NCBI GenBank assembly: GCA_029775915.1
Contig: JARVKA010000008.1
Location: 1-54,797, forward strand
Length of the DNA: 54,797 nt
Source of the DNA: Nitrososphaeria archaeon
Lineage (GTDB): Archaea > Thermoproteota > Nitrososphaeria > Nitrososphaerales > JANXEG01
Reading direction: 5' to 3'
Part shown: positions 53,259-54,797 of the stretch, one piece after another
Numbering within the stretch: position 1 is the first letter of the stretch
Layout: the number at the start of each line of letters is the position of its first letter
The notes under the pieces: model-generated
The model's database searches: none
Told to the model about the DNA's origin: nothing
Seen by the model: only the letters and a program-made list of their open reading frames with translations
Translations under genes and position numbers: made by a program

Positions 53259-53840
53259 CTACTTCAGCTTAATCGGACTAATCATCCTTTCAATCTGAAA
53301 CTTGAAGGCATTGTATTCTTTTGAGTCCAGCAGTTGGCAGTCTTGCAATGTTTTTTCGCCGTTTAGGAGCTTGGCTGCAAAGGCGAAGCAGCTTTGTTCT
53401 CCGCACATTTTGCAGTTTGTCTTTGGGAGCAGCTCGTAAATCTTTATGGGTGTCAGCTCCTTTTTGGCTTGAACGGTTTCGGGGTTTGGCTTTCCATAGG
53501 TTTTCAGGTATATGATGGCGCGGTTTATCAGTCGCCTAAGCTTTTCGACAAGTTGGTTTGCCTCGTTTCTGTCCTTGACATAGGTCATGCTGATTCTGCC
53601 ATTAGCGAAAATGGTTATCAAGTGTTGCTGGTGCATGTAGCTTAATGCGCCGAGCTTTTCAGAGTATTTAGCGTTTGGAATAGCCAAATAGAGAATTGGC
53701 AAAACATCTTCTAGGGGCTTGTCAGCCTGCGCCAAAAACTTAATCCTTTCAGGGTCAGCTGTACAAGGCGAAATCTCCTTAATCTCGATCTTTCTCACAA
53801 TAACATCCGCAAAAAGGAGTTCGGCTAAATCCTCACTCAT
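53259..53840 (-). CDS. FeS-domain protein (CODH/ACS-type 4Fe-4S motif)
   Basis: 193 residues. The C-terminal LLPKTNCKMCGEQSCFAFAAKLL...DC motif (Cys143, 146, 151, 168) is the FeS domain found in the corrinoid protein of acetyl-CoA synthase and in related electron carriers. The N-terminal 110 residues are alpha/beta without a recognised motif. It overlaps the upstream DUF169 gene by 4 bases (ATGA). A role in C1 or metal-cofactor chemistry is possible, but the precise partner is unknown. Confidence 0.78.
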   Translation of the reverse strand: MSEDLAELLFADVIVRKIEIKEISPCTADPERIKFLAQADKPLEDVLPILYLAIPNAKYSEKLGALSYMHQQHLITIFANGRISMTYVKDRNEANQLVEKLRRLINRAIIYLKTYGKPNPETVQAKKELTPIKIYELLPKTNCKMCGEQSCFAFAAKLLNGEKTLQDCQLLDSKEYNAFKFQIERMISPIKLK

Positions 53841-54577
53841 AATGGCTTACCTTCAACAGCCGTCCTATACGCCTTATAAACGCGCTTTTCTCTGACAGCT
53901 AGCATAGCCTTTTTTGACAAATATTCGAGGGATTCAACAATTTCTGTAATGATTTTTGCTGGAATTCCCATGAACATGTGTTCGGGCGGTATGTCTGTGG
54001 CTTCGCGGCATCCGTAACATCTAGGGCTTATGTTAACCTCGCCTGTAATATAGGGAACCACTGTCACGTCTACGCAGCAGCATTGGAAGATTGATGAGCT
54101 GAAATGGAGGCGCCCCCCTTCTTTGAAGTTTCTGGCTAGGCAAAGCCACATTACCTGTTCAGGAAGCCCTTCAACAACAACGACGTCCGGCGTTAAAATA
54201 AAATCTTTTAAGGGGCCGGCGACTACTGCCTTTGCCTCCCCAAGTTTTATTCGAGGTATCATGCTCATCGTTTTTGCAGCAGCTTCCTTGGCCATATAAA
54301 GTCCCAAGGAACAAAGCATTTCTCCACTTGCGATCTTCTCTGGCAAAGGCGCAAAGCCCAAGGCTGATTTAGCCGCTGGACAGGCTAAATCCTCAGCAGT
54401 CAACATTAGTGTTTGGCCTCTTCGAGCAAGCATGAGAAGTTGACAATATCTGGATTTCTGTGGTGGAGACTTTATGTTTGGTTTTTGCTCCTCTGTTTTA
54501 ACTATTTTAACAGCTATCAGCGGCGATTCTAATCCTAGAATCTGCTCGATTTTTAGGCTAACGACTTTATTTTCCAC
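53837..54577 (-). CDS. DUF169-family protein
   Basis: 246 residues. DUF169 features: ESPLIAVKIV near the N-terminus, SRYCQLLMLAR, ACPAAKSALGF, SGEMLCSLGLY and the C-terminal SPRCYGCREATDIPPEHMFMGIP. Several conserved Cys suggest metal or cluster binding. The family's biochemical role is not established. It is middle gene of a leftward operon with a putative zinc-binding protein 29 bases upstream and the FeS protein overlapping downstream. Confidence 0.85.
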   Translation of the reverse strand: MENKVVSLKIEQILGLESPLIAVKIVKTEEQKPNIKSPPQKSRYCQLLMLARRGQTLMLTAEDLACPAAKSALGFAPLPEKIASGEMLCSLGLYMAKEAAAKTMSMIPRIKLGEAKAVVAGPLKDFILTPDVVVVEGLPEQVMWLCLARNFKEGGRLHFSSSIFQCCCVDVTVVPYITGEVNISPRCYGCREATDIPPEHMFMGIPAKIITEIVESLEYLSKKAMLAVREKRVYKAYRTAVEGKPL

Positions 54578-54606
54578 TTCTTTAGGCCTCTAAATCATTT
54601 TGGCTT

Positions 54607-54797
54607 CTATATTTTTGCCTCGTCGATTATTATTTTGGCTATTTTCTTGACATCTGCCTCGTAGATGTCAAGTGTGGGTACTTTTTGCAGGTATTTGGAT
54701 ATGTCAATTTCGTAGTCGATTCTTTTCCCAGCTTTCTCCAGGACTTTTGAGGCACAGCGGTTGCCACACCCGTTTATGACAATGTTCATTTTTGCTT
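54607..54797 (-). CDS. Putative zinc-binding (DGC-like) protein, 5' end beyond window
   Basis: At least 60 residues are visible; the frame stays open past ATG 54789 to the right edge. The segment VINGCGNRCASKVLEKAGKR is like the C-terminal half of DGC-type putative zinc-binding proteins, whose N-terminal half would lie outside. So ATG 54789 may be internal. It leads an operon with the DUF169 and FeS genes. Function is unknown; metal sensing or handling is a guess. Confidence 0.6.
   Translation of the reverse strand, partial: AKMNIVINGCGNRCASKVLEKAGKRIDYEIDISKYLQKVPTLDIYEADVKKIAKIIIDEAKI

Larger units (their letters stand above)
52620..54797. other. Right-end segment of higher GC content
   Basis: From about 52.6 kb GC rises to roughly 40-48% in sampled lines, against about a third in coding DNA to the left. 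Codon choice changes too, with more GCC and GGC. All genes in it are on the minus strand. It is either horizontally acquired, or a join between two genomes in the assembly. The change occurs within or near the 52441-52658 intergenic gap, with no repeat or tRNA seen at the border. Confidence 0.65.

Noticed and set aside
1-54797. tRNA, rRNA, CRISPR arrays and insertion sequences
   Set aside because: Looked for T-arm motifs, regularly spaced direct repeats, and transposase motifs with terminal inverted repeats on both strands by eye; none was found. A covariance-model tRNA scan would be decisive.

Overview
The window reads as chromosomal DNA of a TACK-type (Thermoproteota-like) archaeon. AT content is high, roughly two thirds in most of the window. 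Marker genes are CdvA (ESCRT-type division), ribosomal protein S30e, two HerA-NurA pairs, archaeal TATA boxes with near-leaderless starts, and a large set of tetrahydromethanopterin (H4MPT), methanofuran and F420 genes. I cannot place it to order. The C1 gene set fits a methanogen-related or Wood-Ljungdahl archaeon better than Sulfolobales. No rRNA, tRNA, CRISPR array or insertion sequence was seen.

Layout. 0-5.5 kb: the 3' part of a secreted clan-A glycoside hydrolase cut by the left edge (1-1320), then ACT-domain regulator, TrpB2, PNPOx-like flavoprotein, and a ribbon-helix-helix protein overlapping the H4MPT gene mptE, with a perfect palindrome at the promoter. 5.5-16 kb: an anchored surface protein, a first HerA-NurA pair, a UbiA prenyltransferase, a 916-residue repeat surface protein and a MacB-type ABC pair. 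16-30.4 kb: cdvA, then a C1-carrier region (creatininase-family enzyme, mfnE, mfnF, mfnD, a HisA-like protein, cofE, an mptN-like ligase, an M24 peptidase, and the fwdD-B-A-C-mch operon). The genes for making methanofuran, H4MPT and F420 thus sit beside the enzymes that use the first two.

30.6-47.6 kb is the most unusual part. A small helical protein, a short Rad50/SMC-like ATPase without Mre11, a second HerA and a second NurA run rightward. They converge on a leftward four-gene operon encoding two tubulin/FtsZ-superfamily proteins (one zinc-ribbon-tipped with GGGMGSG, one of 902 residues with GGGTGSG and a long coiled coil), a zinc-ribbon coiled-coil protein and a membrane-anchored surface protein. 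Next come a membrane-tethered thermonuclease and a divergent pair: a polytopic coiled-coil membrane protein and a 1139-residue repeat surface protein. I propose the tubulin operon as a candidate undescribed membrane-linked cytoskeletal system, distinct from the Cdv division machinery also encoded here.

47.7-52.4 kb: rps30e (57 aa), an HTH protein, a KaiC-like ATPase with an HTH partner, a ZIP metal transporter, a small Cys-containing protein and a zinc alcohol dehydrogenase. From about 52.6 kb to the right edge the base composition rises abruptly (about 40-48% GC in sampled lines). This part holds a 2TM protein, a truncated PadR regulator and an operon of FeS-domain, DUF169 and putative zinc-binding proteins. 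It is either transferred DNA or an assembly junction.
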